A stretch of DNA of 60,032 bases from Pandoraea sp. ASV26 (GTDB lineage: Bacteria > Pseudomonadota > Gammaproteobacteria > Burkholderiales > Burkholderiaceae): the NCBI RefSeq assembly GCF_016428915.1, contig NZ_JAELTP010000023.1, positions 1 to 60,032 of the forward strand, read 5' to 3'. Below the pieces are notes generated by a model. That model had not been told where the DNA came from. It was given only the letters and a program-made list of their open reading frames with translations, and made no database searches. The position numbers were made by a program, and so were the translations under genes. Each line of letters begins with the position of its first letter. Within the stretch, counting starts at the first letter, position 1. Positions 37,229-46,791 of the stretch are shown in pieces.

Positions 37229-38803
37229 TTAGGACTGCGACCGGGCGCCGTCGCGAAGTCGCCACAGGCCGAGCGGATTGCTTTCCTGCAACGCTTCGGG
37301 CAGCAGGGCGTCGGGCAGATCCTGATAGCACACGGGGCGCAGGAACCGGTCGACGGCGCTCGCGCCCACCGACGTGAACATCGCGTTGGACGTGGCCGGG
37401 AACGGGCCGCCGTGCACCATCGCATGACACACCTCGACGCCCGTCGGGAAGCCGTTCGCGAGAATGCGTCCGGCGCGGCGTTCCAGACTCGGCAGCAGGC
37501 GGCGCGCCGTTGCGGTGTCGCCCGCGTCGAGTTGCAGCGTCGCCGTGAGCTGGCCTTCCAGATGTTCGGTAATCGCGATCATCTCGTCGACCGTCTCGCA
37601 GGCAATCACCACCGACGCGGGACCGAAGACTTCGTCGTGCAACGCCGGCGTGGCGAGGAATGCGGCTGCCGTGGTGCGGAAGAGGGCGGCTTGCCCCTGA
37701 CATCCGTGACCGGCCTGACCGCGCGCGAGCACCGACACGTTCGGTGCGTCGGCCAGTCGTGCCACGCCCTTGTCGTACGCCTGATGAATGCCCGGCGTCA
37801 GCATCGTGCCGGCGGCCTTCGCCGTGAGCGCTTCGGTGGCCGTGTGGCAGAAGCGTTCGAGCGCGTCGCCCGCGATGCCCAGCACCAGCCCCGGGTTCGT
37901 GCAGAACTGGCCGACACCCATCGTGAGCGAATCGACGAAGCTCCGGGCGATCGCGTCGCCGCGCGCGGCCAGCGCCTCGGGCAACAGATACACCGGGTTG
38001 ATGCTGCTCATCTCGGCATAGACGGGAATCGGCACGGCGCGCGCCTGAGCGATGCGTTGCAGTGCGAGTCCGCCATTGCGCGAACCGGTGAAGCCCACGG
38101 CGGCAATCGCCGGATGGGCGACCAGCGCTTCGCCCACGGCACGCTCGCCGACCAGCAGCGAGAACACACCGTCGGGCAGGCCAAGCTTTTGCACCGCCGA
38201 ACGAACCGCGCGTGCGACGAGTTCCGACGTGCCCAGGTGGGCCGAATGGGCCTTGACGATCACCGGGCAGCCCGCCGCGAATGCCGACGCCGTGTCGCCC
38301 CCCGCCACCGAGAACGCCAGCGGGAAGTTGCTGGCACCGAACACCGCCACGGGGCCGAGGCCGATCTTCGCCAGACGCAAATCGCTGCGCGGCAGCGGCT
38401 CGCGCGACGGCTGGGCGGGATCGATGGTGGCGTCGAGGAAGTGACCGTCACGCACTACGCGGGCAAACATCCGCAACTGGCCGACGGTGCGTGCGCGCTC
38501 GCCTTGCAGACGCGCGACAGGCAAGCCTGTCTCGGCATTCGCGCGTTCGATGAGCGCGTCGCCCAGATCGAGAATCGCCTGTGCCACGGCTTCGAGAAAC
38601 TCGGCGCGTTTGGCCAGCGGCAGCGCGCGGAAGGGATCGAACGCGGCCGCCGCGAGTTCGCAGGCGCGTTCGACGTCCTGCACGGTGCCCGCACCGAACG
38701 CCGGTGTCAGCCGCTCGCCGCGCGACGGATCGAACGCTTCCAGCGTTCCTGCACTGCCACGCACGTCGGCGCGGCCGATCAACATCTCACCGGTGATCTG
38801 CAT
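37229..38803 (-). CDS. Alpha-ketoglutarate semialdehyde (2,5-dioxovalerate) dehydrogenase
   Basis: An NAD(P)-dependent aldehyde dehydrogenase of 524 residues. The catalytic Cys301 is in [10 protein letters not shown], the general base Glu264 in [11 protein letters not shown], and Asn159 in [10 protein letters not shown], the KGSADH variants of the family motifs. It oxidises alpha-ketoglutarate semialdehyde to alpha-ketoglutarate, the last step of the kdgD pathway. It lies 11 bases downstream of kdgD and is co-transcribed with it. Annotators also call it aldehyde dehydrogenase (NADP) or fatty-aldehyde dehydrogenase. Confidence 0.92.
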   Translation of the reverse strand: MQITGEMLIGRADVRGSAGTLEAFDPSRGERLTPAFGAGTVQDVERACELAAAAFDPFRALPLAKRAEFLEAVAQAILDLGDALIERANAETGLPVARLQGERARTVGQLRMFARVVRDGHFLDATIDPAQPSREPLPRSDLRLAKIGLGPVAVFGASNFPLAFSVAGGDTASAFAAGCPVIVKAHSAHLGTSELVARAVRSAVQKLGLPDGVFSLLVGERAVGEALVAHPAIAAVGFTGSRNGGLALQRIAQARAVPIPVYAEMSSINPVYLLPEALAARGDAIARSFVDSLTMGVGQFCTNPGLVLGIAGDALERFCHTATEALTAKAAGTMLTPGIHQAYDKGVARLADAPNVSVLARGQAGHGCQGQAALFRTTAAAFLATPALHDEVFGPASVVIACETVDEMIAITEHLEGQLTATLQLDAGDTATARRLLPSLERRAGRILANGFPTGVEVCHAMVHGGPFPATSNAMFTSVGASAVDRFLRPVCYQDLPDALLPEALQESNPLGLWRLRDGARSQS

Positions 38804-38814
38804 GCGCGTTCTCC

Positions 38815-39726
38815 TTAGCCTTCCACTTTCTGGATCAGCGCATCGAGCGCTTCGAGTTCATCCGGGAGCAGGTCGGTCAGCGGTGCGCGCACCGGACCGG
38901 CGTCGTGCCCGACGAGCTTCGCGCCTGCCTTGACGATACTCACGGCGTAGCCTGCGCGGCGGTTGCGAATCTCCAGATACGGCAGGAAGAACGTGTCGAG
39001 CAGATGGCCCATCGTCTCCTGATCGTTCGCGCACACGGCGCGATAGAACTTCATTGCCGTCTTCGGGATGAAGTTGAAGACAGCCGACGAGTACACCGGC
39101 ACGCCCAGCGCGCGGTAGGCGGCGGCATAGACTTCCGCCGTGGGCAGGCCGCCCAGATACGAAAAGCGGTCCCCCATGCGACGGCGAACCTGCACCATGC
39201 GCTCGATGTCGCCCACGCCGTCCTTGAAGCCGATCAGGTTCGGGCACTTGTCCGCCAGACGCTCCAGTTGGTCGGCGCCCAGCTTCGAATTGGCGCGGTT
39301 GTACACGATCACGCCGATGTTGATCGAACGGCAGACCTGCTCGACGTGAGCGGCAATGCCGTCCAGGCTCGCTTCGGTCAGGTAGTGGGGCATGAGCAGC
39401 ACGCCCTTGGCGCCCAGACGCTCGGCTTCCCGGGCGTACTCGATGGCCAGGCGCGTCGGGCCGCCCGCGCCGGCCAGAATCGGCACCTTGCCTGCGCAGG
39501 TGTCGACCGCCGTCTTGATCACGGCGCTGTAATCCTGCGGCGTGAGCGAGAAGAATTCGCCCGTGCCGCCCGCCGCGAAGAGCGCCGTCGCGCCGAACGG
39601 TGCCAGCCACTCCAGACGCGCCGCATAGCCACGGGCGTTGAAGTCGCCGTTGGCGTCGAAGTCGGTCACGGGGAAAGACAACAAGCCGTCGGAGACGATC
39701 TGCTTGAGTTCTTGAGGTGCAGTCAT
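38815..39726 (-). CDS. kdgD: 5-dehydro-4-deoxyglucarate dehydratase (KdgD)
   Basis: A 303-residue aldolase of the dihydrodipicolinate synthase fold that dehydrates and decarboxylates 5-keto-4-deoxyglucarate to alpha-ketoglutarate semialdehyde. The Schiff-base Lys168 is in [11 protein letters not shown], Tyr142 in [12 protein letters not shown], and the GGTGEF box is near residue 53. The family length is about 300-315. It starts the kdgD-aldehyde dehydrogenase unit. A GTCAT-CGT-ATAAC site lies 81 bases upstream, so the regulator of the gudD cluster probably controls it as well. Confidence 0.94.
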   Translation of the reverse strand: MTAPQELKQIVSDGLLSFPVTDFDANGDFNARGYAARLEWLAPFGATALFAAGGTGEFFSLTPQDYSAVIKTAVDTCAGKVPILAGAGGPTRLAIEYAREAERLGAKGVLLMPHYLTEASLDGIAAHVEQVCRSINIGVIVYNRANSKLGADQLERLADKCPNLIGFKDGVGDIERMVQVRRRMGDRFSYLGGLPTAEVYAAAYRALGVPVYSSAVFNFIPKTAMKFYRAVCANDQETMGHLLDTFFLPYLEIRNRRAGYAVSIVKAGAKLVGHDAGPVRAPLTDLLPDELEALDALIQKVEG

Positions 39727-39806
39727 TTCAAGAGTTCCTGTCGGCCGCAGGGCCGGATTCGATGAGGGAAGAAGGCGCTCAACCAGCGCTCGGCGCTGAG
39801 TTATAT

Positions 39807-39819
39807 GTCATCGTATAAC
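39807..39819. promoter_or_regulatory. Operator candidate upstream of kdgD, copy 3
   Basis: GTCAT-CGT-ATAAC differs from the perfect site at 30272 by one base. It lies in the 369-base gap between divergent kdgD and garD. The flanking GTTATA/TATAAC pair extends the dyad. A weaker partial site (ATGAC at 39952-39956, poor left half) lies nearer garD. No other gene is in 39727-40095. Confidence 0.5.
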
Positions 39820-40095
39820 ATGTGTCGAGGTCGGGCAAGAGGGAGGTCGGCCGAATGGCAGTGGGATAAACCCGCAAAAGGATCAGAAAGGGTTTATCCC
39901 GATTTTGCGGAAGCCTGGCGGTCTGCCCATAACGGGATCTGTAGATGTATGATGACGCATAAGTGACGGATGGTTGAGCCAACGTCAACGACAACTGTGG
40001 ATGATCGGGACAATGGGGAGAGGATCGCGGCAAGTCGCTCGCAGCAACAAGTGCGGGCGCCGCGTCTGATCGGCAGAGCAGAGGGAATGAGCAAT

Positions 40096-41718
40096 ATGGC
40101 ATTGAACACGAACACGGCCCAGGCCCATGAGGCGGCTGCGGGCGAATCAGCACAGGCGGCAAAGGACGTGCCGCGCTATATCCGGATGCAGGCGGACGAC
40201 AACGTCGCCATCGTCGTGAATGACGGGGGCTTGCCCGCGGGCAGCCGGTTCGCGGACGGGCTTACGCTCGTCGACGCCGTGCCGCAGGGGCACAAGGTCG
40301 CGCTCACGGATCTGGCCGAGGGCGCGGCGGTGATCCGCTACGGCGTGGTGATTGGCTACGCCGCGCGTGCATTGCCCGCCGGCAGTTGGGTCAACGAGCG
40401 CAATCTGAACATGCCCGAGGCGCCGTCGCTGGATCGTCTGCCGATCTCTACACGGGTGCCGGCAGCGTTGCCGCCGCTCGACGGCTTCACGTTTCAGGGC
40501 TATCGCAACGCCGATGGTTCGGTTGGCACGCGCAACATCCTTGCAATCACGACCACGGTGCAATGTGTGGCCGGCGTGGTCGAATTTGCCGTCAGGCGAA
40601 TCAAGGAGACGTTGCTGCCGCAGTATCCGAATGTCGATGACGTGGTGGCGCTCGAGCATACGTACGGTTGCGGTGTCGCGATCGACGCGCCGGACGCCAT
40701 CGTGCCGATCCGCACGTTGCGCAACATCGCCACAAACCCGAACTTCGGCGGTGAAGTGATGGTGGTGAGTCTCGGTTGCGAGAAGCTTCAGCCTGAGCGT
40801 CTTCTGCCGGCGGGCAGCATTCCCATCGGGAGTGCCGATGCGCAGGGAAAGCCCGACACCGTTTGCTTGCAGGACGATGCGCACGTCGGCTTCCTGTCGA
40901 TGATCGACTCGATTCTGGCGATGGCGCGCACGCACCTGGAACGGCTTAACGCGCGTCGGCGCGAGACGGTAGCGGCATCCGAATTGATCGTGGGGGTGCA
41001 ATGCGGGGGGAGCGACGCGTTCTCCGGTGTCACCGCCAACCCGGCCGTGGGCTTTGCCACGGATCTGCTCGTGCGCGCGGGGGCGACGGTCATGTTCTCC
41101 GAAGTCACCGAGGTGCGCGACGGGATCGACCAGCTCACCTCACGTGCGGCGACGCCGGAAGTCGCCGAAGCGATGATTCGCGAGATGGCCTGGTACGACG
41201 CCTATCTCGAACGCGGGCGCGTGGACCGCAGTGCCAACACCACGCCGGGTAACAAGCGCGGCGGGTTGTCCAATATCGTCGAAAAGGCGATGGGGTCGAT
41301 CGTGAAGTCCGGCACCGGGCCGATTCACGGCGTGGTCGCGCCCGGCGCCAAGCTCGATCGCGCGCACCAGCGCGGGCTGATCTATGCGGCTACGCCGGCA
41401 AGCGACTTCATCTGCGGCACGCTGCAACTCGCCGCAGGCATCAACCTGCACGTCTTCACGACCGGCCGCGGCACGCCGTACGGGCTGGCCGAGGTGCCCG
41501 TCATCAAGGTGGCGACGCGCTCCGATCTGGCGCGCCGTTGGCACGATCTGATGGATGTCGACGCGGGGCGCATTGCCACGGGCGAGGCCACGATCGAAGA
41601 CGTCGGCTGGCAACTGTTCCATCTGATGCTCGCCGTGGCGAGCGGTGAAAAGACCTGGGCCGAACGATGGGGGCTGCACAACGCGCTCACGCTGTTCAAC
41701 CCGGCGCCGGTGACCTGA
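40096..41718 (+). CDS. garD: Galactarate dehydratase (GarD)
   Basis: Galactarate (mucate) dehydratase producing 5-keto-4-deoxyglucarate, a member of the UxaA/GarD family. 540 residues. The N-terminal SAF domain ([25 protein letters not shown]) and the core ([82 protein letters not shown]) are complete. ATG 40096 is chosen because AGAGGG lies about ten bases upstream; ATG 40087 would be too close to it. The gene stands opposite kdgD. The hairpin at 41749-41768 may end it. Confidence 0.93.
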   Translation: MALNTNTAQAHEAAAGESAQAAKDVPRYIRMQADDNVAIVVNDGGLPAGSRFADGLTLVDAVPQGHKVALTDLAEGAAVIRYGVVIGYAARALPAGSWVNERNLNMPEAPSLDRLPISTRVPAALPPLDGFTFQGYRNADGSVGTRNILAITTTVQCVAGVVEFAVRRIKETLLPQYPNVDDVVALEHTYGCGVAIDAPDAIVPIRTLRNIATNPNFGGEVMVVSLGCEKLQPERLLPAGSIPIGSADAQGKPDTVCLQDDAHVGFLSMIDSILAMARTHLERLNARRRETVAASELIVGVQCGGSDAFSGVTANPAVGFATDLLVRAGATVMFSEVTEVRDGIDQLTSRAATPEVAEAMIREMAWYDAYLERGRVDRSANTTPGNKRGGLSNIVEKAMGSIVKSGTGPIHGVVAPGAKLDRAHQRGLIYAATPASDFICGTLQLAAGINLHVFTTGRGTPYGLAEVPVIKVATRSDLARRWHDLMDVDAGRIATGEATIEDVGWQLFHLMLAVASGEKTWAERWGLHNALTLFNPAPVT

Positions 41719-41775
41719 TCCGGCGACCGGCGCTGCGCTGCGGGGTAGGCCGTGGCGCACCCCACGGCGCATCTC

Positions 41776-42252
41776 TCAGAGTTCAGCTTGCGTTTGCGCC
41801 AGTCCGAATTCGAGCATGGCCGGCACGAAGCAATGATTGAGCGTGTCGCGTCGCGAGAGCTTCGTGAGCACGTATCGGCGAAACGGCGTGAGCGTGGCCC
41901 AATCGCCGACGTCGGGCGGCAGCAGATCGGCCAACTCGCATTGCCTGAGCAGTCCCGGCGGTAGTGCGTTCGTATCCTGCCATGCCGTGGGGGCGGGATC
42001 GACGCTGCGCTCGACGGCCTGACCGAGATGGTCGCGGGCAATCTCATCGAGACGCGCCGCAAAATCCTCATCGCCCGGCACACACGACGCCAGCGTCTCA
42101 CGCGCTTGTTGCGGCAGACGCTGCCAATCGGCCAGCGACAGATGCTGGCCGTTGCGATCCAGGTTGAAGCGAATCGCCATGGTGATGAACTTCAGGTTCT
42201 CACAGGCTTCGATCTCGAAAACAAAGATAGGCAGACGCTGATAGAGATGCAT
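41776..42252 (-). CDS. Nitrate reductase-associated-type protein (PF09655-like)
   Basis: 158 residues from ATG 42252. VFEIEACENLKFITMAIRFNLDRNGQHLSLADWQRLPQQARETLA resembles the conserved nitrate reductase associated family, with a second part of helices (FRRYVLTKLSRRDTLNHCFVPAMLEFGL). No nitrate reductase genes are in the window, so the old family name says little about the role here. The start is uncertain; ATG 42180 (MAIRFNLD) would drop the first ~24 residues. It is convergent with garD. Confidence 0.65.
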   Translation of the reverse strand: MHLYQRLPIFVFEIEACENLKFITMAIRFNLDRNGQHLSLADWQRLPQQARETLASCVPGDEDFAARLDEIARDHLGQAVERSVDPAPTAWQDTNALPPGLLRQCELADLLPPDVGDWATLTPFRRYVLTKLSRRDTLNHCFVPAMLEFGLAQTQAEL

Positions 42253-42324
42253 GAGAGTCGCTCGCTGAAGCACTATCGGAAGCCTTGATGGTACTGCAAG
42301 TGAGCGGACTCGCACGCCTTGCCG

Positions 42325-43929
42325 CTAGTGGCCCGGGTATCGAAGTTGCGCGTTCGGCCCGACGGGTAGTTCCAGACCGAATACCCACAGGCAGAAGAAT
42401 GCCGTCCACGCGATGGTGAAGACGACGGCGTACGGCAACATCAGCGCGAGCAACGTGCCCACACCGGCGTCGCGTTGATAGCGTGTCGCCACCGCGAGAA
42501 TGAGGGCGAAGTAACTGAGCATCGGCGTGATGATGTTCGAGACCGAGTCCCCGATCCGGTACGCGGCCTGCACGACCTCGGGGGCATAGCCGAGCAACAT
42601 CATCATGGGCACGACGATGGGGGCCATGAGCGCCCACTGCGCCATGCCGGAGCTGATCATCAGATTGACCGCGGCGCAAAGCAGGATCAGTCCGATGAAC
42701 AGCGCAGGACCGTTGTCGGCCATCCCGCTGAGCCAGCCGGCGCCCTTGATCGCGAGAATGGTGCCCAGGCCGCTGCGTCCGAACAGCGCGATGAACTGCG
42801 ACGCAAAGAACACGAGGACAAGGTACTGGCCAAGCGTGCCCAATGTCTTCGACATGGCGGCGATCACGTCGCGGTCGTTTCGGTAGGTTCCCGTCATAAC
42901 GCCGTAGAGCAGTCCTGGCAGCGCGAAGAAGATCACGATGAACGCGACAATGCTGCTGAACAGCGGGGCGCGGCTGCCGTATTCGCCGGCCGCATCGCGA
43001 AGCGGGGAGCTCTCGGACCACGCCAGCGCGAACAGCGCAATACCGCATGCGACCATGCAGCCGAGTGCCGCCCACAATGCGCGCCGCTCAACGGGCGTGA
43101 TAGCGTGGCGCGTGTCCATGTCCGGCGACAGTGCCTGAGCCTCGCCGTCCTGCGGGGACCAGGGACTCAGACGCGGTTCGATCACGCGTTCGGTGACCCA
43201 CGTGGCGGCCAATGTGATGAGCACGGAACTCGCGGCCATGAAGTACCAGTTGGCAACGGCACTGACGCTGTAATCCGGGGCGAGCAGTTGCGCCGCGCTT
43301 TGGGTAATGCCGCCGAGCAACGGGTCCGACGTGCTGAGCAGCAGATTCGCACCGTAGCCACCGGAGACGCCCGCGAAAGCCGCCGACAGCCCCGCGAGCG
43401 GGTGGCGGCCCATGGTGGCGAAGAGCATCGCCGCGAGCGGGAGCACCACAACGTAACCCAGATCCGACGCGACGTTCGAGATCACGGCGGCAAACACGAT
43501 AGCCATCGTGATGCAACGACGCGGCGCCGCCATGACCAGCGCCCGGAGCGCGGCCGACAACAAGCCCGAATGCTCGGCGACGGCAATGCCGAGCAGCGCG
43601 ACGAGCACGGTTCCCAGCGGCGCGTAGGACGTGAAGTTCGTGGTCACGGTGCTGGCCCAGCGCACGAGTTCGGTACCGGTCAGCAAATTCGTGACGGTCA
43701 TGACGTCACCCGCATTGGCGGGGCGCGGGTCGGCGGCCGAAATGCCGAGCCATGCGCTGATCGACGACACCACGATGACCGTCACCATCATGACGGCGAA
43801 GAGCGTGACCGGGTGCGGCAGCGCGTTGCCGAGCCACTCGACCAGACCGAGGGCGCCGCGAAGGCGGGGTTTGGCACGCGGCATGTCGGTGCTCGGCGCG
43901 TTGGCCGAGTGGGGAGGGGCGTCGGGCAT
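42325..43929 (-). CDS. AbgT-family transporter
   Basis: 534 residues with about 11 hydrophobic helices. The motif regions LGLVEWLGNALPHPVTLFAVMMV, VVLPLAAMLFATMGRHPLAGLSAAFAGVSGGYGANLLLSTSDP and DSVSNIITPMLSYFALILAV are characteristic of the p-aminobenzoyl-glutamate transporter (AbgT) family. Some AbgT members export sulfonamides as antimetabolite pumps. No AbgA/AbgB hydrolase is adjacent, although an M20 amidohydrolase lies 14 kb away. The 515-base region to the next gene holds only a hairpin. Confidence 0.9.
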   Translation of the reverse strand: MPDAPPHSANAPSTDMPRAKPRLRGALGLVEWLGNALPHPVTLFAVMMVTVIVVSSISAWLGISAADPRPANAGDVMTVTNLLTGTELVRWASTVTTNFTSYAPLGTVLVALLGIAVAEHSGLLSAALRALVMAAPRRCITMAIVFAAVISNVASDLGYVVVLPLAAMLFATMGRHPLAGLSAAFAGVSGGYGANLLLSTSDPLLGGITQSAAQLLAPDYSVSAVANWYFMAASSVLITLAATWVTERVIEPRLSPWSPQDGEAQALSPDMDTRHAITPVERRALWAALGCMVACGIALFALAWSESSPLRDAAGEYGSRAPLFSSIVAFIVIFFALPGLLYGVMTGTYRNDRDVIAAMSKTLGTLGQYLVLVFFASQFIALFGRSGLGTILAIKGAGWLSGMADNGPALFIGLILLCAAVNLMISSGMAQWALMAPIVVPMMMLLGYAPEVVQAAYRIGDSVSNIITPMLSYFALILAVATRYQRDAGVGTLLALMLPYAVVFTIAWTAFFCLWVFGLELPVGPNAQLRYPGH

Positions 43930-44366
43930 ACGTAGCGTCTCCGCGTCTGGATTGGAAACGTCCTAGCGTAGGGGCGAAGTGGGCCGTTCACGCCCGACGA
44001 GGCACACTTTTGGGCGAAGCCTCAGTTCGTTTTGAGCGGGCGACTGATGTCGCAAGGTCGGCACTCGACGGCGCCGATACGAGGGAAGCGTCCGGACGTG
44101 ACCACTTACCTCGGAATCTAGGCGTCAGGTTCTTGGGAATAATCTCAAAATTCCGCGTTTGAAAGGGGAAGCCGGCGTTTGCCGTTCACGATGGCAATCG
44201 TTGCCGCCCCTTCGCCATCTCCTGCGGAGCTACCGGTCGTTTTCGTCGCGCCGGCGCTGTGACGGGGAAGCGATACGGCAACTTTGTCTGCGTACTTCTA
44301 GAGTCTCCGCTCGTTTTCGACCCCGTGAGGGATTCCTAATGTAGACGTTTGACCCGCAGGCGTCTG

Positions 44367-44392
44367 CGCGCATGTCCGGCATGACATGCGCG
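44367..44392. promoter_or_regulatory. 10-bp inverted repeat upstream of the unknown two-gene module
   Basis: CGCGCATGTC (44367-44376) and GACATGCGCG (44383-44392) are perfect complements with a six-base loop. It lies 52 bases before the start of the 97-residue gene and may be an operator or a leader hairpin. The rest of 43930-44366 shows nothing else. Confidence 0.5.
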
Positions 44393-44444
44393 GCCTGTGC
44401 GGCAGTCTTTGCACCGCGCTATCCGTATTTCGAAAGGAGCCGAC

Positions 44445-44738
44445 ATGCCGTCCAATGCGCCGCCGTCACCTTTTCCTTTTCTTCCTGTCGTGCTCGAGTC
44501 ACCTGCGGGTGCGCAAGGTCGAGCCATGCCTGCGGGCGATGGCACTGCCCGCGCACCCGACAAGGCCGCGCGTCGCCTCACGCGCGGCAAGGGGCGCGCC
44601 GCATGCCGTGGTGCTGCCGGCACGATGCAGAGCGTGCCCGGCCTTTCGCTGGACGACGCAGCGGCGGCGCTTCGCGTGGAAGTCGTGCGCCGCATCGACC
44701 CGGAATGGGTGACGTTGCTCGGGGCGATCGTCCGATGA
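44445..44738 (+). CDS. Unknown 97-residue protein (module partner A)
   Basis: The start at ATG 44445 follows a clear AAGGAG site seven bases upstream. The N-terminal two thirds are rich in Pro, Ala, Arg and Gly (MPSNAPPSPFPFLPVV, KAARRLTRGKGRAACRG), with no signal peptide. The C-terminal ~35 residues look folded and amphipathic (GLSLDDAAAALRVEVVRR, PEWVTLLGAIVR). The stop overlaps the start of the next gene as ATGA, so the two products are made together. I do not recognise the family; a leader-peptide, adaptor or chaperone role for the partner enzyme is only a guess. Confidence 0.65.
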   Translation: MPSNAPPSPFPFLPVVLESPAGAQGRAMPAGDGTARAPDKAARRLTRGKGRAACRGAAGTMQSVPGLSLDDAAAALRVEVVRRIDPEWVTLLGAIVR

Positions 44739-45721
44739 GCGCCTCGATCGTGTCATCGGCGGCTTGCGCCGCATCTGCCGCCGTCTCGCAACGCACGCAG
44801 GACGCTTCGTCCAGCGCGGTATGGGTCATGGTGTCGCCGCACGCGCGATGGACGAGTGAGGCGCAGGCGGTCACCGTCTCGTCGCACGAAGTGTCGTGCA
44901 CCTTGCACGGCGCGCCTGCCGATATTGCCGTCTGGCTCGATCGTTTGCGCCATGGCCTGTTGCTTGCCGAAGCCCCGGCGCCGGGCACGTGGCTCGCCAC
45001 GCTGGTCGACGAGGCGCTGGCGCATGTGCTGCCGGCAACGCGTGACGATATCGTCCCCGCGTTCGGGCGGATATGCGACGACTGGGTCCGCGGTATTTTC
45101 GCGGCGCCGTTCTGGCCCCGCTTTCTGGCGGGCGAGTCCAGCGACATTCAGGTGCTGGCATTTCTCGCACAGCACTACCACCGCGCGGCCGGGGCGGACG
45201 TCCACAATCGCATCGCCGTCGAGCGTTGCACCGATTCGGCGCTGCGGCCGTTGCTGTTGCGTCAGTATCGCGAGCAGCGCGGACAGGCCACGATGCTCGC
45301 CGCCGGACTCCTGCGCTGCGGCCCGACGGCCCGCACGTTCCTCGACAGCGGTGCGTTCGACGCGACCCACGCGCTCATCGACTTCATCATCGACGCGGCG
45401 GGCGACATGCCGACCTATGTCGGCTGTTGCGCGCTGAGTCAGGCGCCGGCGACGGTGCGCGCGGCCAGCGAGATCGAGGCGCAATTCGACGCATTGGCGA
45501 AGCGGTATCCGTCGGCTGCCGAGGGGTTTGCGGCCGTGTGTGCCCACGCGCGGCACGATGCGAGCGTCTGCGGTGGCACCGCGCTGCTCGCGCAATGGGT
45601 GGAGGAAGCGGGCGAGCCCGACGTGGCGGCGCGCTTGCGCATGTTGCGCGGCGCTTACGGGGTGGCGGCCGCCTACCGCGACATGTTCGACGCGTTGCAT
45701 CGTCTCGACGAAGATATCTGA
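44735..45721 (+). CDS. Heme-oxygenase-like helical protein (module partner B), function unknown
   Basis: 328 residues, mostly helical. Residues ~140-320 (QVLAFLAQHYHRAAGADVHN, LRQYREQRGQATMLAAGLL, HALIDFIIDAAGDMPTYVG, FAAVCAHARHDASVCGG) follow the helix layout of TenA/PqqC-like iron-containing redox enzymes. The expected metal-site pattern H-x3-D-x2-H is only partly kept: HARHD is followed by ASVCGG, with no final His, and the helix usually E..G..H reads EQRGQA. It may be a variant metal site or a non-catalytic homologue. Overlap with the 97-residue gene and a nearby exporter suggest a small biosynthetic or signalling module. Confidence 0.6.
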   Translation: MSASIVSSAACAASAAVSQRTQDASSSAVWVMVSPHARWTSEAQAVTVSSHEVSCTLHGAPADIAVWLDRLRHGLLLAEAPAPGTWLATLVDEALAHVLPATRDDIVPAFGRICDDWVRGIFAAPFWPRFLAGESSDIQVLAFLAQHYHRAAGADVHNRIAVERCTDSALRPLLLRQYREQRGQATMLAAGLLRCGPTARTFLDSGAFDATHALIDFIIDAAGDMPTYVGCCALSQAPATVRAASEIEAQFDALAKRYPSAAEGFAAVCAHARHDASVCGGTALLAQWVEEAGEPDVAARLRMLRGAYGVAAAYRDMFDALHRLDEDI

Positions 45722-45822
45722 GGTCAGCGCCCGGGCCATGCCCCCGAATGGGGCATGTGACTCGTATAATGGCGTCCCAACGGCGGGGGCGGTTGCGACT
45801 CCGCGCCGTCCGCCCCCTGACC

Positions 45823-46716
45823 ATGACAACCCAACTCGCTTACCTCGCCGCGCTCGGCGCCGCCCTTTGCTGGGCCTGTAGTGGCATGATCGCCATCACG
45901 CCTGTGCGCCAGGCGGGCTCCTTCCCCTTCAACTACGTGCGCATGTTGCTGGTCTTCGCGATGCTGCTCATCGCGCTGGCGGTGCTGCGCGGTTGGCCGT
46001 CGCTTACGCTGGAGCAGTGGTTGCGGCTCACGGCGTCGGGGCTGATCGGCATTCTCGTGGGCGACACGATTCTCTATACCTCGCTCGGTCGTCTCGGGCC
46101 GCGACGTAACTCCATCATCTTCGCGACGAATGCCCCGATGACCGCCGTGCTCGGCTACTTCTGGCTCGGCGAGGCGCTCGGTTGGCGCGCGATGGCTGGC
46201 GTGGCGCTGGTGACGGCCGGGGTGGCGCTGGCCATCGCTTTCGGCGGACGTCGGGAGGACGCGCATCACTGGGAGTCCGTGCGTGGCGACGTGCGCGCAG
46301 GTGTCGCGATTGGCCTGACGGCGGCGCTGTGTCACTCCATCGGCACGCTCATCGCCAAGCCGGTCATGGCTGCGGGGGTAGACCCTGTGGGGGCGTCGGC
46401 GGTGCGGGTGGGGGTCTCGGCGCTGGGACTCACGATTGTCGCCGCGCGACGCGGACGCGCCATCTTCTCCGCCTTCACGCCGAGCACCCTGACGCTCACG
46501 GCGGCCTCGGGTTTCGTCGGTGTGGCGGTCGGCATGACGCTGCTGCTGTACGGCATGGGACACGGCAACACCGGTGTCATTGCCACGCTCTCGGCGACCA
46601 CGCCGGTCATGGTGCTGCCGCTGTTGTGGCTTCGCACGCGCCAGCGTCCGGCCGCAGGCGCGTGGTGGGGCGCGCTGGTCGCGAGTGCGGGCGTCGCGTT
46701 GATCTTCAACCGGTGA
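45823..46716 (+). CDS. EamA-family (DMT) membrane transporter
   Basis: 297 residues with ten membrane helices in two EamA repeats: residues ~1-140 (YLAALGAALCWACSGMIAI, NAPMTAVLGYFWLGEALGW) and ~155-297 (IGLTAALCHSIGTLIAKPVM, ATTPVMVLPLLWL). Family members export small metabolites or amino acids. ATG 45823 is used because it begins the first helix; the frame is open much further upstream but shadows the previous gene. It lies 101 bases after the heme-oxygenase-like gene, same strand, so joint expression is possible. Confidence 0.88.
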   Translation: MTTQLAYLAALGAALCWACSGMIAITPVRQAGSFPFNYVRMLLVFAMLLIALAVLRGWPSLTLEQWLRLTASGLIGILVGDTILYTSLGRLGPRRNSIIFATNAPMTAVLGYFWLGEALGWRAMAGVALVTAGVALAIAFGGRREDAHHWESVRGDVRAGVAIGLTAALCHSIGTLIAKPVMAAGVDPVGASAVRVGVSALGLTIVAARRGRAIFSAFTPSTLTLTAASGFVGVAVGMTLLLYGMGHGNTGVIATLSATTPVMVLPLLWLRTRQRPAAGAWWGALVASAGVALIFNR

Positions 46717-46791
46717 GTGAGGCGTCAGGCGACGCCAAGGGGCGACGGCATCGGCATCGGCCGGCCGTCGATGCATCATTGCATCGGTGTG

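Noticed and set aside
37412-38818. 468-codon + strand frame over the aldehyde dehydrogenase
   Set aside because: Antisense shadow; the - strand gene has Cys301 and Glu264 in correct motifs.
42475-43935. 486-codon + strand frame over the AbgT gene
   Set aside because: Arg/Glu/Gly-rich shadow; the membrane protein on the - strand is clear.
44372-44410. A GMTCAAC sequence typical of heavy-metal (CopA/HMA) domains in a frame upstream of 44735
   Set aside because: Only the eight-residue match is present, no beta-alpha-beta fold follows, and the frame overlaps the better supported 97-residue gene with its own ribosome site.
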